Of a DNA stretch of 64,000 bases, positions 48,943-59,307 are shown in pieces. The notes below the pieces were generated by a model. It saw only the letters and a program-made list of their open reading frames with translations. It had not been told where the DNA came from and made no database searches. The number at the start of each line of letters is the position of its first letter. Position 1 is the stretch's first letter. The stretch is from Tieghemiomyces parasiticus (lineage: Eukaryota > Kickxellomycota > Dimargaritomycetes > Dimargaritales > Dimargaritaceae), in assembly GCA_027575765.1 (NCBI GenBank), contig JANBPT010000014.1:62001-126000 (forward strand), read 5' to 3'. The position numbers were made by a program, and so were the translations under genes.

Positions 48943-49242
48943 GTAAGTATGAGCTGTGCGCTGCCATGTTGCTCGATTAGCCCCCCTCCCTGGTTTCTGG
49001 ACACACCGCAATAGCCCAAAGCACCAACCAATAGCGTAATTTAACCCAAAGAGGGCAAGCCACTCCTCCTTCTCCTCCCCACGAGCAGGAGGTAAGGCTC
49101 GCCAGAACGATCAGCATCACTTATGAAAAATAAATAAATACAAATATGACTTTGATCGGCTTTGTGTTGAACAATTACTCACGCCGGGTGGGGGAGACCA
49201 AAAAGCAGCGACCGTCCGTCGAAAATATCATTGATAATTGGT

Positions 49243-49275
49243 CACCACCACCGCCATTACCACCACCACCACCCC
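49243..49275 (+). repeat. CCA-type trinucleotide tract
   Basis: Imperfect CCA/CAC trinucleotide run in the spacer, followed by CCT repeats. No gene is attached to it. Confidence 0.6.
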
Positions 49276-51331
49276 CTCCTCCTCCCCGCTCTTAACCAAC
49301 CGGCGAGTTCTATTGCCGGAGGTAATTCCGAGATCGATTGAACGCAGATCATACCAACCCACTAGAAACCCAGCCGCACATTTCTAGGTGAACAGAGGTG
49401 CCTTGTTGCGGATCGGGATGGAGGTGGTTGGCTAGAGGGTTGTCGGTAGCTGACATGCTGGTAAGGGAGAGAAGGGGGGAGGTGGCAGGAGGCCCTTCAG
49501 TTGCTGTTGTCTTTTTTTGTTGGGTGGGGGGGGAGGTGGCAAAAGATTTTCTTCGAAGTATCGATGCTGGTAGGCCAATAAACTATACATCGACGTTACA
49601 TCGCCAGTGGTCCCAACAACACAGGACTTGAATGTATGATGATGCTGAGTAGATAAGCAAGGGAATACCACTGAAATCCGGGTTGGGGTGTTGTGCGGTC
49701 GGTTATGGAGGGGAAATGTTGTTGCCGCGAACAATCGACGCTACTGCGGTTGGAACTTGGCACTGGGCCGGGCCACGCGGAGTAAACTTGGAGGCACATG
49801 GCACCAACCGGTGTCCTCCTCGGTAACCCGAATTCCACTGCATTGCCTATTAGCATTACCCGCGCGACCTTTTTCACTTGGAGTGGTGTCGTGGAAGGCA
49901 AGGCAAGCAACCCACATTGAGAGGGCTAGTAGGCTGTTCTCTACTATGATGTCCCGTTAAAGAGATTGGACCGGTAGTGTGCAGGTATTGCCGCCCAGTT
50001 GCTGCACATCCACCCACCCACACGCCTCCCCCTGGTTTCGCTGGGTTCCGCCGCATGTGGTCGACGCATTGTCGCTCCGAGGGGCTAGCGTCGACACTTT
50101 AGACGCTTAGGGCCGGGGGTGGGAGGTTGGATAGAAAGTAGGGGGAGTTTCCGGGAAGGCTAGCCGATCAACAATAGGGGAGATGGGCTGTACCGAGTGG
50201 TCTGGGTGACTTGGCCAGAGCGGTGGAAGGTGGAAAGGGGGAGGAAGGCCAGGCTGGCTAGAATCCAACGAAACGCTGCCTCGCTGGGCGGAGGCGCAGC
50301 CAGCAACCGCCTGTGTATGACATGCCCCGTCACGCGGAGGGTACATGTCCCAGATTATCATGGAAGGATACTGGAGCTGCTCAAGCCCAACCGTTGGGTC
50401 TTATCGCCAGTCACGATGTGCGAGGGGTGTCAATCCATCTCCCCCACTCTCCCTCGGAACCATGGAAAGGGGGTGAGGGAGGGGAATCGACCACATGACC
50501 TATTGGGCAGTGTCTAACGTGACTCGGTAGTCTCCAGCAGCCCCACCTCACGCTTTGGATGGAGCGTATAGCGGGCCGGCTGCCCCCACCCCTAATTGGC
50601 GAGCCAACTAGGCTGTGCTGCCTTCTTGACTCAACATGTCTCATTGAAAGCGCCCGGCCCGCCTCCACGAGCGGATGCGTGTAGAAGGACGGGGAAGCTG
50701 CTAGTAGCCCTCCCTCGTTCCATCATTAGATGGAGGCCATCCGTTATGCCACTAGTTAGTCAGCTTCGTTTCCCCAGTCCTCAGCTCCCTCTGGGTGCCG
50801 TGGTCCTGTTCCCCTCGCCCCGCGGCTTGTTGATATGGTTCATCCGACTTCCTTTGGGGGATTCTCTCCTTGGGTGATTGGGCCGATAAGGTCGTACGGG
50901 TGCTTGCTCCCCTGCTCTATATTCCGCACCTCACACTGTTTCTCCCCTCGCGCGGCGTTTGCCCGCTAGCCTTTCGTCGTCTGTACCCATCCCATCGCCC
51001 GGCCGGTTTAGAAATAAAAAATAAAAATACCCCCGCCAGCGGCCCCAGTAGAAGGAGGGGTATGGCGAAGGGAGAAGGAAAGAGGCGGCATTGCTAGTGG
51101 AACGACCCCGTAGAGCCATGTAGGGAAGCTGAAGAAAAAGCCGGACCGCCAGTTCAGCAAAGGCCTGGCAGCCAATCTGGTGCGCTGCTGGGGCTGGCTC
51201 ACGGGGCGCCACCAAAGAGGAGCCAGCATGGCACAAGGAATCGACCCACCTATCGCCGCGCCTCGAGCACTAGGCTCGCTTGGCCTCGGGCCGAGCTGGG
51301 CGTCAATGGGATGATTCACTAACGGCAGGAT

Positions 51332-51351
51332 GGGACGGGACGGGACGGGAC
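51332..51351 (+). repeat. GGGAC x4 tandem repeat
   Basis: Four perfect copies of a 5-bp unit located about 65 bp upstream of the cyclin gene's TATA box. It could be a neutral microsatellite or part of the promoter. Confidence 0.8.
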
Positions 51352-51417
51352 AGGGAACGAAAACAGGCCAAGGCGCGGGACGGCCGATTTACCCTGGTGG
51401 TGACTGATCGAGCAGCA

Positions 51418-51426
51418 TATATAAAT
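51418..51426 (+). promoter_or_regulatory. TATA box upstream of the cyclin gene
   Basis: TATATAAAT lies 334 bp before the ATG at 51760. The intervening sequence is C/T-rich, as expected of a fungal 5' leader. Confidence 0.45.
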
Positions 51427-51759
51427 AGCATCAGATCTCACCGCCCCTAGGTATCGGGTCATTGCCGAAGCTTCCGTCCCCTCTGCCTCGCGTAATCCCC
51501 AACCACCCCCGACTCAGGACACCTGAACACGACCCTACCCCCTCCCCTCCCTCATACGCATTGATCCTAGTTGTCTTGCCACCGCTGTCCATCCAAGCAC
51601 CCAATGTGCGTCGCTACCAATCGTGCTCCCAAACACCTTATATGCCCCTGTACCACCACCACTACCTTGTCGTCTAGTCGCTCCGTTTCCGTGTACTTTT
51701 AGCACTTAATTATCTAGTCCGCTTTGCTCTTTTAGTCAATCTTGTATATTACCACCGAT

Positions 51760-52389
51760 ATGAACACGACTGCCCTCCCGCCCCAGCTCGCGAGGCTTGC
51801 CGAGCTCTCGCAGCCTTCCTCCCTGCCCTGGATCTTCCACACCACGCAGCACCTCGTCAGTCTATTTCACACGACGGCCGCTACTAGTCATGGCCATGGT
51901 ATCAATGTGACCGCTCACCCCCACGTTGGCGAGGCCGCCGGGGGACTTCCGGCCATTATCCCCTTCGTGCGCCACCTGGTCACCGAGTGCCGTCTGACCA
52001 ACGCCACGCTTGTATACGCTCTGGTGTACACCCACCGACTGCACCAGCGGCTGCCCGCGGGGGCCCTGTCCAAACCGGGCGCCATGCACCGGATCCTCGT
52101 GGCCGCGCTCCTCCTGGCCAACAAGTACATCGAGGACGTGCCCACTCTCACCCCGCAGCGGCTTGCCAACACTTTGATGCGCTGGCCCGCCCTTGAGTCG
52201 GCCTGGTCGCGGATCGCCCTCGGCGGTCCCGCCACGAAGCAGGCCCTGTGGTGGGCATTCCCCGTCGAAATTTCCCGCGTCGAGCGCGCCATGCTCAAAT
52301 TGCTGGATTTTCAGCTCTATGTGGAAGAGGCCGATGTAGTACCGTTCCTGCCTATTGTGGAGGTTTCCACCGCCCGTGTTACTATCTAG
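51760..52389 (+). CDS. Pho85-type (Pcl-like) cyclin
   Basis: A 209-aa protein starting at ATG 51760 (MNTTALPPQLARLAEL). The central part is a cyclin box of the PHO80/PCL kind: IIPFVRHLVTECRLTNATLV, YALVYTHRLHQRLP, HRILVAALLLANKYIEDV and, after a linker, EISRVERAMLKLLDFQLYV. In this family the box binds a Pho85/CDK5-like kinase and directs it to substrates in phosphate sensing, cell-cycle or morphogenesis control; which of these applies here cannot be told. Length is short, with little outside the box, as in Pcl1/Pcl2-type proteins. Single exon. A TATA box at 51418 and a C-rich leader lie upstream. The frame is open a few codons further upstream but only from a TTG. Confidence 0.85.
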   Translation: MNTTALPPQLARLAELSQPSSLPWIFHTTQHLVSLFHTTAATSHGHGINVTAHPHVGEAAGGLPAIIPFVRHLVTECRLTNATLVYALVYTHRLHQRLPAGALSKPGAMHRILVAALLLANKYIEDVPTLTPQRLANTLMRWPALESAWSRIALGGPATKQALWWAFPVEISRVERAMLKLLDFQLYVEEADVVPFLPIVEVSTARVTI

Positions 52390-53846
52390 TGGTGAATGTT
52401 ATGCTGGCTCTCACTGGCGCCCAAACAAATTTTCCAAACTGGCTGCATTTTGTTCCATTAGACTCCTTACGATCCGTGCGTCTCTGTATACATGGCTTAC
52501 TGTCCAATACTTTCATGAACTCCATGATCTCTTCAATGATACCAACCGCTGTTGAAACGGTTCTCAGTAAACCCATTTCCTATTTATCACCATCAATTCT
52601 TTTTTCCCCTGTGGCTGTGGTGGCTTTTACACAATGTAGCTGACATCATATGTGCAGAGGAAACGGCCATTAAAGTCGACCTGACTGGCGGTACTAGCCA
52701 TCGGAATTCGGAGCTGTCTGTCACGCAGATTGGAGGATGCACCCCATTGGAGGTGTCCTGGCTGGTCTTCTAAGTCGCCAGCTCTCCCTACCTGCCACTC
52801 ATATAAAAAAAGGCAGCGATAATCCCATGCTTGATTGGCCTAGTCCCTCCGAAATGACGTTATGGCATGTCCCTTGCCCAAGCCAGAAAGAAGAATGACC
52901 ACTGGGTAATGTATGGCAAACGGAAATTCCCCGCGTCTGCACCTAGCATACAGTCACGGGGCTGCGATGGCGTTTCAATGCATTTAATACGGAATAGCAG
53001 CCAAGGTCGGAGTTGTGGATTTATTTACCTGAGCTTGCCAGCGCGATATTGAGAGCACATAGTAAATGAGACGTACAGTGGGTATACATTGGAAGACCCT
53101 AGGCAAGTGCTAACATGTATCTGTGCCGCATGCCCTGGGAGCCATGGATACTTGCTTCGTCAAGCGCCAGTGGTGGTAGCACGTGGGGATCGTTACTGCC
53201 CCTACGGTTGCATAGCCACATCACTATCACCACGCTTGGCAGCCGCTCTATGCGCTGCTGCTGATGGCAATACCCTCCGCATTGAAGCCTCAAGGCAAGT
53301 GCGCGGGGTGGGCTCGAACTTACCGCCCCCTTCCGTTTGTTTGGCACGGAGTTGTACAACAGCGACCTACTGCCAACCCAATTTGACCCATTCCTGACCC
53401 TTCAATTCCCACCTTCCTGCTCGAGTTTGTCTTGTAACGCCATCTGGCTCAGCTACGCTCTTCACCGATCGATTTGCCCATTCGCGTCGCGCTGAATACT
53501 GCGCTTGGTCGACTTGTACACTGGGACCACTCTACGGTGGCTGTTTCCAGATTGGCACTGCTCTTTAGTGCCGCATCTGCTCTGTTTTCCTATCGACTGT
53601 GCCAGTCTGCGGCAATCGGCCCTCTTTAAACTTCTGCCCGGCTTTTTCGCTGTCATCTTAAGCCTCTACCGAGTGGTCCACTCTAGCACCCGGTAAGTAT
53701 TTTGGCATGACGAAGGCCTCATGCTATCCAAAACGGTACTATACAATTCCTGGCGGCGGATTTCTTTTCATTAAGCGGCCTCGTATGGCCTTCCACGTTT
53801 TGCAGGCCTCCGTTTTACGCGCTTGGGCAACATATAAACGATACAC

Positions 53847-54095
53847 GAGACCTACGCGAATCTGGCCTATGGGGAGGCCGCCCAGAGACTATTGGCCCAA
53901 AAGGCGTCACCCGCGTTCGTGGAAAGGTATACGAGGATAATGTGGGCAGGGGGAGCGGAGTTTTATTCACGTAACCTCATGGGGAGGAGGGAAGGGGCGT
54001 TTAGGGCCCCGGGGGACGAGGAAATGTCAAATGACCCGACGTATACGGTCGAAGTGGGGGGGGAGGGCCGTGTGGTTGGTGAACATTCCTTCTAA
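53847..54095 (+). pseudogene. Possible gene remnant or exon with SNDPTY motif
   Basis: The open frame reads ETYANLAYGEAAQRLLAQK, ASPAFVERYTRIM, then EEMSNDPTYTVEV and ends GEHSF before TAA. It has no ATG start near its 5' end and no recognised family. The SNDPTY peptide recurs 280 bp further on with mostly third-base differences, which argues for past selection on protein. It could be an exon of an unassembled gene rather than a remnant. Confidence 0.25.
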
Positions 54096-54239
54096 AGTTC
54101 ACGCCACACTGGGCCTGGTGGCCTATACTTGGCGGCTCCTCCCCGACCGGCGAGGTGAATGACCCCCCCCCCCTCCGACATGTGACCTGCGTTCCCAGCG
54201 CCACTCCGTGCGGATCAAAGAAGAGGGAAGTGAGGTGAC

Positions 54240-54361
54240 GTACGAGTGCTGACGGATACTCAGCGGTGTCGACCGGGATTTATATGTTCGCAAAAGGGAA
54301 GGTTATGCTGTCGAACGACCCCACTTACTCACTCGAGCTGGTCAGCCACTTGCCCTCTTAG
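54240..54361 (+). pseudogene. Possible gene remnant or terminal exon, second SNDPTY copy
   Basis: The frame reads TSADGYSAVSTGIYMFAKGK then VMLSNDPTYSLELVSHLPS before TAG at 54359-54361. It is related to the preceding segment over M-(L)-SNDPTY-x-(V/L)-E-(V/L). No start codon context and no partner exon are evident. Confidence 0.25.
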
Positions 54362-54675
54362 CTAGCTGTCCACGCGCTTCCCGTTCTCCCGCCCCCCCCC
54401 TACGTCTACTGGAGCCCCGCGATTCCAGGGACTCGGCTCTGTTTGGCTCATTACGCGTCCTGGTACATTTCGTTCTCCGACATTGTTCCTCTCGTTACCA
54501 TCGCCCAGAACATCTCACCTCCCTCACTTACTAACCTCAACCAGCAGCCTGGTTTATCCTTGCACCGCTACTACCACGCTCCCTACAATATCTGTCTTTA
54601 GCGTCCGGCGGTCAACCTGGCACCCAACGACCCCTCCTTCCTCTTTTCCCCTGTCCACTCGGCTCGTTTCCAACC

Positions 54676-55896
54676 ATGGGCAAAGTACCTAACGGGAGTC
54701 TCACGCAGGTGCTGGCCGAATTTATGAGCAACAACCGCGAGGCCCGGTCAGATTCGCGTGGTTCCCACCCGCCTGCGGACGGCTTCCCGTCCCCGGCGGG
54801 CCCAGCAACTCTCACAGCGGCGCAGGGCCTTCCATTCGGGTACGTTGAAGAAGAGCCAAGCAAAAGCGAGCCGGAGGCCTCGCAGGGCGTGTATGACGTG
54901 CCCAATGACAATTCACTGACCGACGATCAGCGCCAGAAGCTGCAGGAGTTTTGGGACGCATCGGTGGCCAGTCTGAATCGTGGAGAACCTGATTTCAAGA
55001 CCCACACGTTGCCACTGGCGCGCATCAAACGTCTCATGAAGATGGACGAGAATGTCAAGATGATTGGCAACGAAGCCCCACTGCTGTTCTCGCGGGCCTG
55101 CGAAATTTTCATTAGTGAGCTCACGATGCGGTCCTGGTTCAACGCCGAAGACAATAAGCGTCGCACTGTCCAGCGCGGTGATACCTCCGTGGCTGTGTCC
55201 AAGTTTGACCAGTACGATTTCCTGATTGACATCGTTCCCCGCGAGGACCTTACCCGAAACTTTAAAAAGCACCGGGAAGACGTGCCGACGGCATCCTCGG
55301 CAGCCGCGGCGGCATCGGGCCTCACCCTGCCGGGTCTCGACCACCCAGAACCCCATGCGGCCCCCATGACGGCCGACAGCTCACCGGCCGCCAAACCACC
55401 ACCACCACCACTTCCAGCACCGTCGTCAAACGCCTTGTACTCGTCATTCGCTGGTAATTTCGACTGGTCCTTTGCTGCGCTAGGGGGCGGCACGGGAACA
55501 AGTAATGGCGTGGCGGGTGCCACCGCAGTCGCACCACCGACCGACCCTCGCCTGGCGCATACCGCAGGACTAGGCCTCGACAAGGGCTTCTTGACGGACC
55601 CGCAGTCCGCCGCCGCCGCCGCCGCTGCCCTGGGGCTGACGCGGGGTGATTTAGGAAATCCCACTGCCGCTGACACCACCGCCACCAACCCTACGGGCGG
55701 AGCCGCCGTGTCAGGGTCCACCTCACTCACGACCGACTTTATCAGCCGGTTTGCGGCGGCCGGCGGGTTCGCCGGGCTCTCCGGGCCCCCCGACATGACC
55801 ACTCTCCCTACGTCCCTGACTCCGGTTCCTGTCGTTGAACCCGAAGCCGCGCCCGCCAGCTCGTCACAGCCGCGGCCGAAGCGTCGGAGAAAATAG
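54676..55896 (+). CDS. HAP5: HAP5 / NF-YC, histone-fold subunit of the CCAAT-binding factor
   Basis: A 406-aa nuclear transcription factor subunit that dimerises with HAP3/NF-YB and, with HAP2/NF-YA, binds CCAAT boxes. The histone-fold core spans about residues 107-190: THTLPLARIKRLMKMDENV, KMIGNEAPLLFSRACEIF, ISELTMRSWFNAEDNKRR, then SVAVSKFDQYDFLIDIVP, all diagnostic of NF-YC. The preceding QEFWDASVASLNRGEPDFK also fits. The N-terminal ~85 residues and the long Pro/Ala/Gly/Thr-rich C terminus (from about 195) are low-complexity and probably disordered activation or spacer sequence; the end RPKRRRK is a basic patch that could serve as a nuclear signal. Single exon, ATG at 54676. The fungal HAP4-recruiting motif was not looked for beyond the core. 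A polyadenylation-like AATAAA occurs at 56112. Confidence 0.95.
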   Translation: MGKVPNGSLTQVLAEFMSNNREARSDSRGSHPPADGFPSPAGPATLTAAQGLPFGYVEEEPSKSEPEASQGVYDVPNDNSLTDDQRQKLQEFWDASVASLNRGEPDFKTHTLPLARIKRLMKMDENVKMIGNEAPLLFSRACEIFISELTMRSWFNAEDNKRRTVQRGDTSVAVSKFDQYDFLIDIVPREDLTRNFKKHREDVPTASSAAAAASGLTLPGLDHPEPHAAPMTADSSPAAKPPPPPLPAPSSNALYSSFAGNFDWSFAALGGGTGTSNGVAGATAVAPPTDPRLAHTAGLGLDKGFLTDPQSAAAAAAALGLTRGDLGNPTAADTTATNPTGGAAVSGSTSLTTDFISRFAAAGGFAGLSGPPDMTTLPTSLTPVPVVEPEAAPASSSQPRPKRRRK

Positions 55897-56513
55897 TGAT
55901 CCTGCCCTGGAATTATTAAATGCCGTCTAACGTATCTCTGGACCCCCGTTTTGGTCTCTCCCTCCCTTCCGCCGTTACCCCACGTTGTATGTAGTCGTTA
56001 TTTGACACGGCGGCCTGTCAAGCTGTCATACCCCGTCCCCCCTCCCTCCTTCACCATCCTCATTTTGCAGGTTTGAACCTTAATGGGCTGTGTTCACGAC
56101 CCGGTTTGCTAAATAAAATAGTTCCTTGCTTTTAATCCTTGTGGTCCCTATCATGGGCAGATGACGGGCTATGTCAGCCACATACCAATATGTGGGTTCT
56201 ACCCGCGTATTCCACTTCTGCGTCTCGGTTACTAAGGTGAACCTTTCCCGCAATTGGAACCCGGGGAATCAGCTCTACTCGCGCTGCGTTCTCGCGGGCA
56301 CACGCCTATTGCTGAACTGCCTCCATGGGATCAGCAATACAGGCCAGATTCTAGACCCTCTACCCGTCATTCTGGACTCATTCAGACATTCGACCTGTCG
56401 CCGTCCCGTTCGCAAACGCAACTAGACTGAAATACATAAAGCTATATTTTCTCACCCATTCCCTATCAAGTCGTGCTCTTTTTTTTATAATTATTTATAA
56501 AAATAATTTTGCC
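55897..56513. other. Spacer between HAP5 and PET112
   Basis: It contains AATAAA at 56112-56117, then A/T-rich sequence just before the PET112 ATG. No gene can be supported. Confidence 0.5.
56112..56117 (+). terminator. Possible polyadenylation signal for HAP5
   Basis: AATAAA lies 216 bp after the HAP5 stop codon. Position is plausible; unverified. Confidence 0.35.
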
Positions 56514-58707
56514 ATGTACCCACGATTCCATCCGGTCACACCTAACCTCACCCAGGTCGTTCAGGGCCGGCACCGGCTATGGGCGCCTGTGATTGGTCTC
56601 GAACTGCACTGCCAACTCAAAACCCAGCATAAGCTCTTTTCACCGGAATCCCAAGCGGTCCAGTCCACCACCACCCCTAGTGCGTCCGACCTCTCGGGTC
56701 AGCCGCTCACCTCGCCCAATCGGCACGTCTCGCTTCGCGATGCGGCCTTTCCTGGGACGATTCCACGCCTCAACCCGGAATGCCTCCAACGAGCCGTGCA
56801 GGTTATCCACGCCCTGGGTGGCCAGGTCCAGTTGACGAGTCGGTTTGACCGTAAGCACTATTTTTATCCCGACCTACCGCAGGGGTACCAGATCACCCAG
56901 CGATCACATCCCATCGGGCGTGGCGGGTCCGTGGCGTGGTCGCGGTGGGACGTGATGGCCCATGGGGGTGCAGGTACCGGCGGCGAAACCGCGGAGTGGG
57001 AGCGCGGTGGCCGCGACGGAGCCGACGGACAGGATCCAGCCCCCACCCGTGAAGCCCAGACGACCGCCGCCGTGGAATCGATCGCCCGATCCGCCGTGTC
57101 GAACGGCCCGCAGGCGGCCGCGCTCGATCTACTCAATCCCATCCACCACGTTCGTATCGAACAGATCCAGTTGGAACAGGATACGGCCAAGAGCCTCCAC
57201 GGCTTGGGAGATATGATGGGAGGCCTATCCGAAGGCGGCGAAGGTTCCTCACCATCACCTTCGGCTAAGGGCACCACCACCACGACGCTGGTGGATCTCA
57301 ATCGGGCGGGCGTGGCGCTGGTCGAAATTGTCATGGCGCCGGATATCCGGTCGGCCCGCGAGGCCGTTGTAGTCATCCGGAAACTACAGTCCATCTTGCG
57401 CGCCGCTGGTGTCTCGGACGTCCGGATGGACGAAGGGTCTCTCCGCTGTGACGTAAACGTCTCGGTGCGTCCTATACCGGAGGTGTCCCTCACGGATGAG
57501 ACCAGCCCCGACTGGACGTTTTCACCGACCAGTACGGTGGGCGGCAGCCCGCGGGTTGAACTCAAAAACCTTAACAGTCTCAAACTGATTTATTTGGCCA
57601 TCCAGGCCGAGGTGCGGCGGCACGTGACGGCTCTAGAGCAGCAGCAGCAACCAGGGGATAGGGATGTGACTACCTCCTCCTCCACCAATAACCACGACAC
57701 TGCCATCTCCCCTACCTTGACCCAGGAGACCCGCGGGTTCGATCCTACGACGGGCGAGACCTTCCGGCTTCGGTCCAAGGAGGACGCTCCGGACTACCGC
57801 TACATGCCAGAGACGGACGTGCCGGCTGTCCGACTCACCCCAAACTACGTGGCCCACATTGTCGGTCGCCATTGTGTGCCGGAACTCCCTGATGACCGTC
57901 GGCGGCGACTCGTTACGACGTATGGACTGGGGCTCCCGGAATGCCATGCCCTCATGGTGGAACCCGGGGCCGTCGAGTTTTGGGAGGACGTCGTGGCGCG
58001 GGTGGCCCGGCCGGTTCCGGCGGCGAAGATCTTGCCGTGGCTCACCTCCGAGCTGTACGGACAGCTGAAGGCCCGGCAGAGGGATCTAGCGTCTATCGTA
58101 GCCCCTGACGAAGCCGACGCGCCGGACGCTCCGAGGTTAACGGCCGCGCAACTCGCCTCGATCGTACGAACGGTGGACGAAGGGGGTATTTCAGGTAAGG
58201 TCGGTAAAACCGTGCTGGCTCGGATGCTCGATGGTGACCGCCGGGACGCACTGGCTATCGCGGACGCCGAGGGGTGGCGCCAAGTGAACGATAATGATTT
58301 GGTATTGCGCGTATGCCGCGAGATTGTGCAGCGACATCCTGACGAGGTAAGTAGAACGAGGACATAACCTAGGGGGGGAGGGAAGGTTTGTAAAATCAAT
58401 CGTATGCCTCCCGGTTGCGGGTCGGCCTCTGCCACCCTAGCACATGGGGAGGGGGGGGGGGTGATCAGAGATGGTTTATCGACAAGACCGTTGGTATATT
58501 CTTTGCCGCTAATCCTTCGACCACCCCTTTTACTTTGCGGCACTTCACCACAACGGGTCACTATGTAACCAGGTGGCCAAATTCCACGCGGGCAAGGTAC
58601 GGTTGCTGGGCTGGCTCGTAGGCCAGGTGGTCAAGGAAACCAAGGGTAAGGCTAACCCATCAGCGGTCAAGGCCGTCATGACACAAGTTCTAAAAAGTAC
58701 CAATTGA
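56514..58707 (+). CDS. PET112: Mitochondrial glutamyl-tRNA(Gln) amidotransferase subunit B (GatB/Pet112)
   Basis: A 655-aa subunit of the mitochondrial GatFAB/GatCAB enzyme, which converts Glu-tRNA(Gln) to Gln-tRNA(Gln) so that mitochondria can decode glutamine codons. Exons are 56514-58346 and 58573-58707; the 226-bp intron (GAG|GTAAGT, ACCAG acceptor) is phase 0. Reading through the intron would end the protein wrongly (VSRTRT), whereas splicing gives VAKFHAGKVRLLGWLVGQVV and KETKGKANPSAVKAVM, the standard GatB/YqeY tail. Catalytic-domain hallmarks are VIGLELHCQLKTQHKLFSP (about 26-44), RKHYFYPDLPQGYQITQ, LVDLNRAGVALVEIVMAPD, RMDEGSLRCDVNVSVRP, VELKNLNSLK and SKEDAPDYRYMPETDVP. The N terminus is short and Arg/His-bearing, suitable for mitochondrial import. 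Gly/Ser/Thr-rich inserts absent from bacterial GatB interrupt the domain at about 140-185, 230-260 and 375-405. Confidence 0.95.
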
Positions 58708-58738
58708 TGAGGGTTTTATACCCCCCCGTTGGAGTCTG

Positions 58739-58744
58739 AATAAA
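58739..58744 (+). terminator. Possible polyadenylation signal for PET112
   Basis: AATAAA lies 32 bp after the spliced PET112 stop codon, which supports the two-exon model. Confidence 0.45.
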
Positions 58745-58772
58745 TCGATAATTCAATGGAAGCGGTGGGCTA

Positions 58773-58788
58773 CCCCCCCCCCCCCCCC
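58773..58788 (+). repeat. Poly-C homopolymer, 16 nt
   Basis: Longest homopolymer in the window. Its true length may be uncertain because such runs are prone to sequencing error. Confidence 0.8.
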
Positions 58789-58890
58789 ACATAAATAATC
58801 CGGAGACTATGGGCAATTGACGTGCAAGGAAGGATCCAGTTCGAGGGTCTATCGTCGCTAACTATGGCGCTCGAAAGGAGGGGGACGGCA

Positions 58891-58899
58891 TATATAAAG
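58891..58899 (+). promoter_or_regulatory. TATA box, probably for MIC19
   Basis: TATATAAAG lies about 410 bp upstream of the MIC19 ATG. It could instead serve an unannotated transcript. Confidence 0.35.
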
Positions 58900-59307
58900 C
58901 TTGCCATTAATGATAGCACATGAAGCCTATACCACCCCTCACGCGCATGTTGTCGGCCGCCTCGCCCTCGCCTCTCTTCCCCCCAGGCCTTATCCCCAAC
59001 CGTGTTGTATGCTCCGCATGTAGGCCAGAAGGACCAAGGAATTCACTCACCAGCCACCGTCACCTTTCCCATTGGGACTGATCCCGCCGACGCCGATAGA
59101 GTCCCCACGTCCTGACCGATCTCGTTCCCTGAATCCACCCCCCCTCCCTCCCTGCCCCTCCTTTGAGCCTACCGACGCATTCTATCTCGCCATCACCTTA
59201 TCATTAGACCCCAACCAGGCATTCGTGGCCCCATACTATTTTCCCTGCTTGCTCATTTTACCGACTTTCTCTCCACCGACTCCTCGCCGAACTCCTTCGC
59301 ATTCAAC

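Larger units (their letters stand above)
48456..51759. other. 3.3-kb spacer between unknown gene and cyclin gene
   Basis: It contains an exon-like segment (48872-48942), a CCA trinucleotide tract (49243-49275), a GGGAC minisatellite (51332-51351) and the cyclin promoter. Other open frames lack ATG starts or family similarity. Confidence 0.45.
52390..54675. other. 2.3-kb spacer between cyclin gene and HAP5
   Basis: It contains a strong plus-strand donor match (GGTAAGTAT at 53692), a C-run near 54164-54174 and two protein-like segments that share an SNDPTY motif (54025-54057 and 54305-54340). The last 200 bp are C/T-rich and probably the HAP5 leader. No complete gene was recognised. Confidence 0.4.
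58708..59307. other. Spacer between PET112 and MIC19
   Basis: It contains AATAAA at 58739, a run of 16 C at 58773-58788, a TATA box at 58891 and the pyrimidine-rich MIC19 leader. Confidence 0.5.

Noticed and set aside
53284..53330. tRNA-like GTTCGAGCC motif on the minus strand
   Set aside because: The T stem does not pair and no cloverleaf can be drawn.
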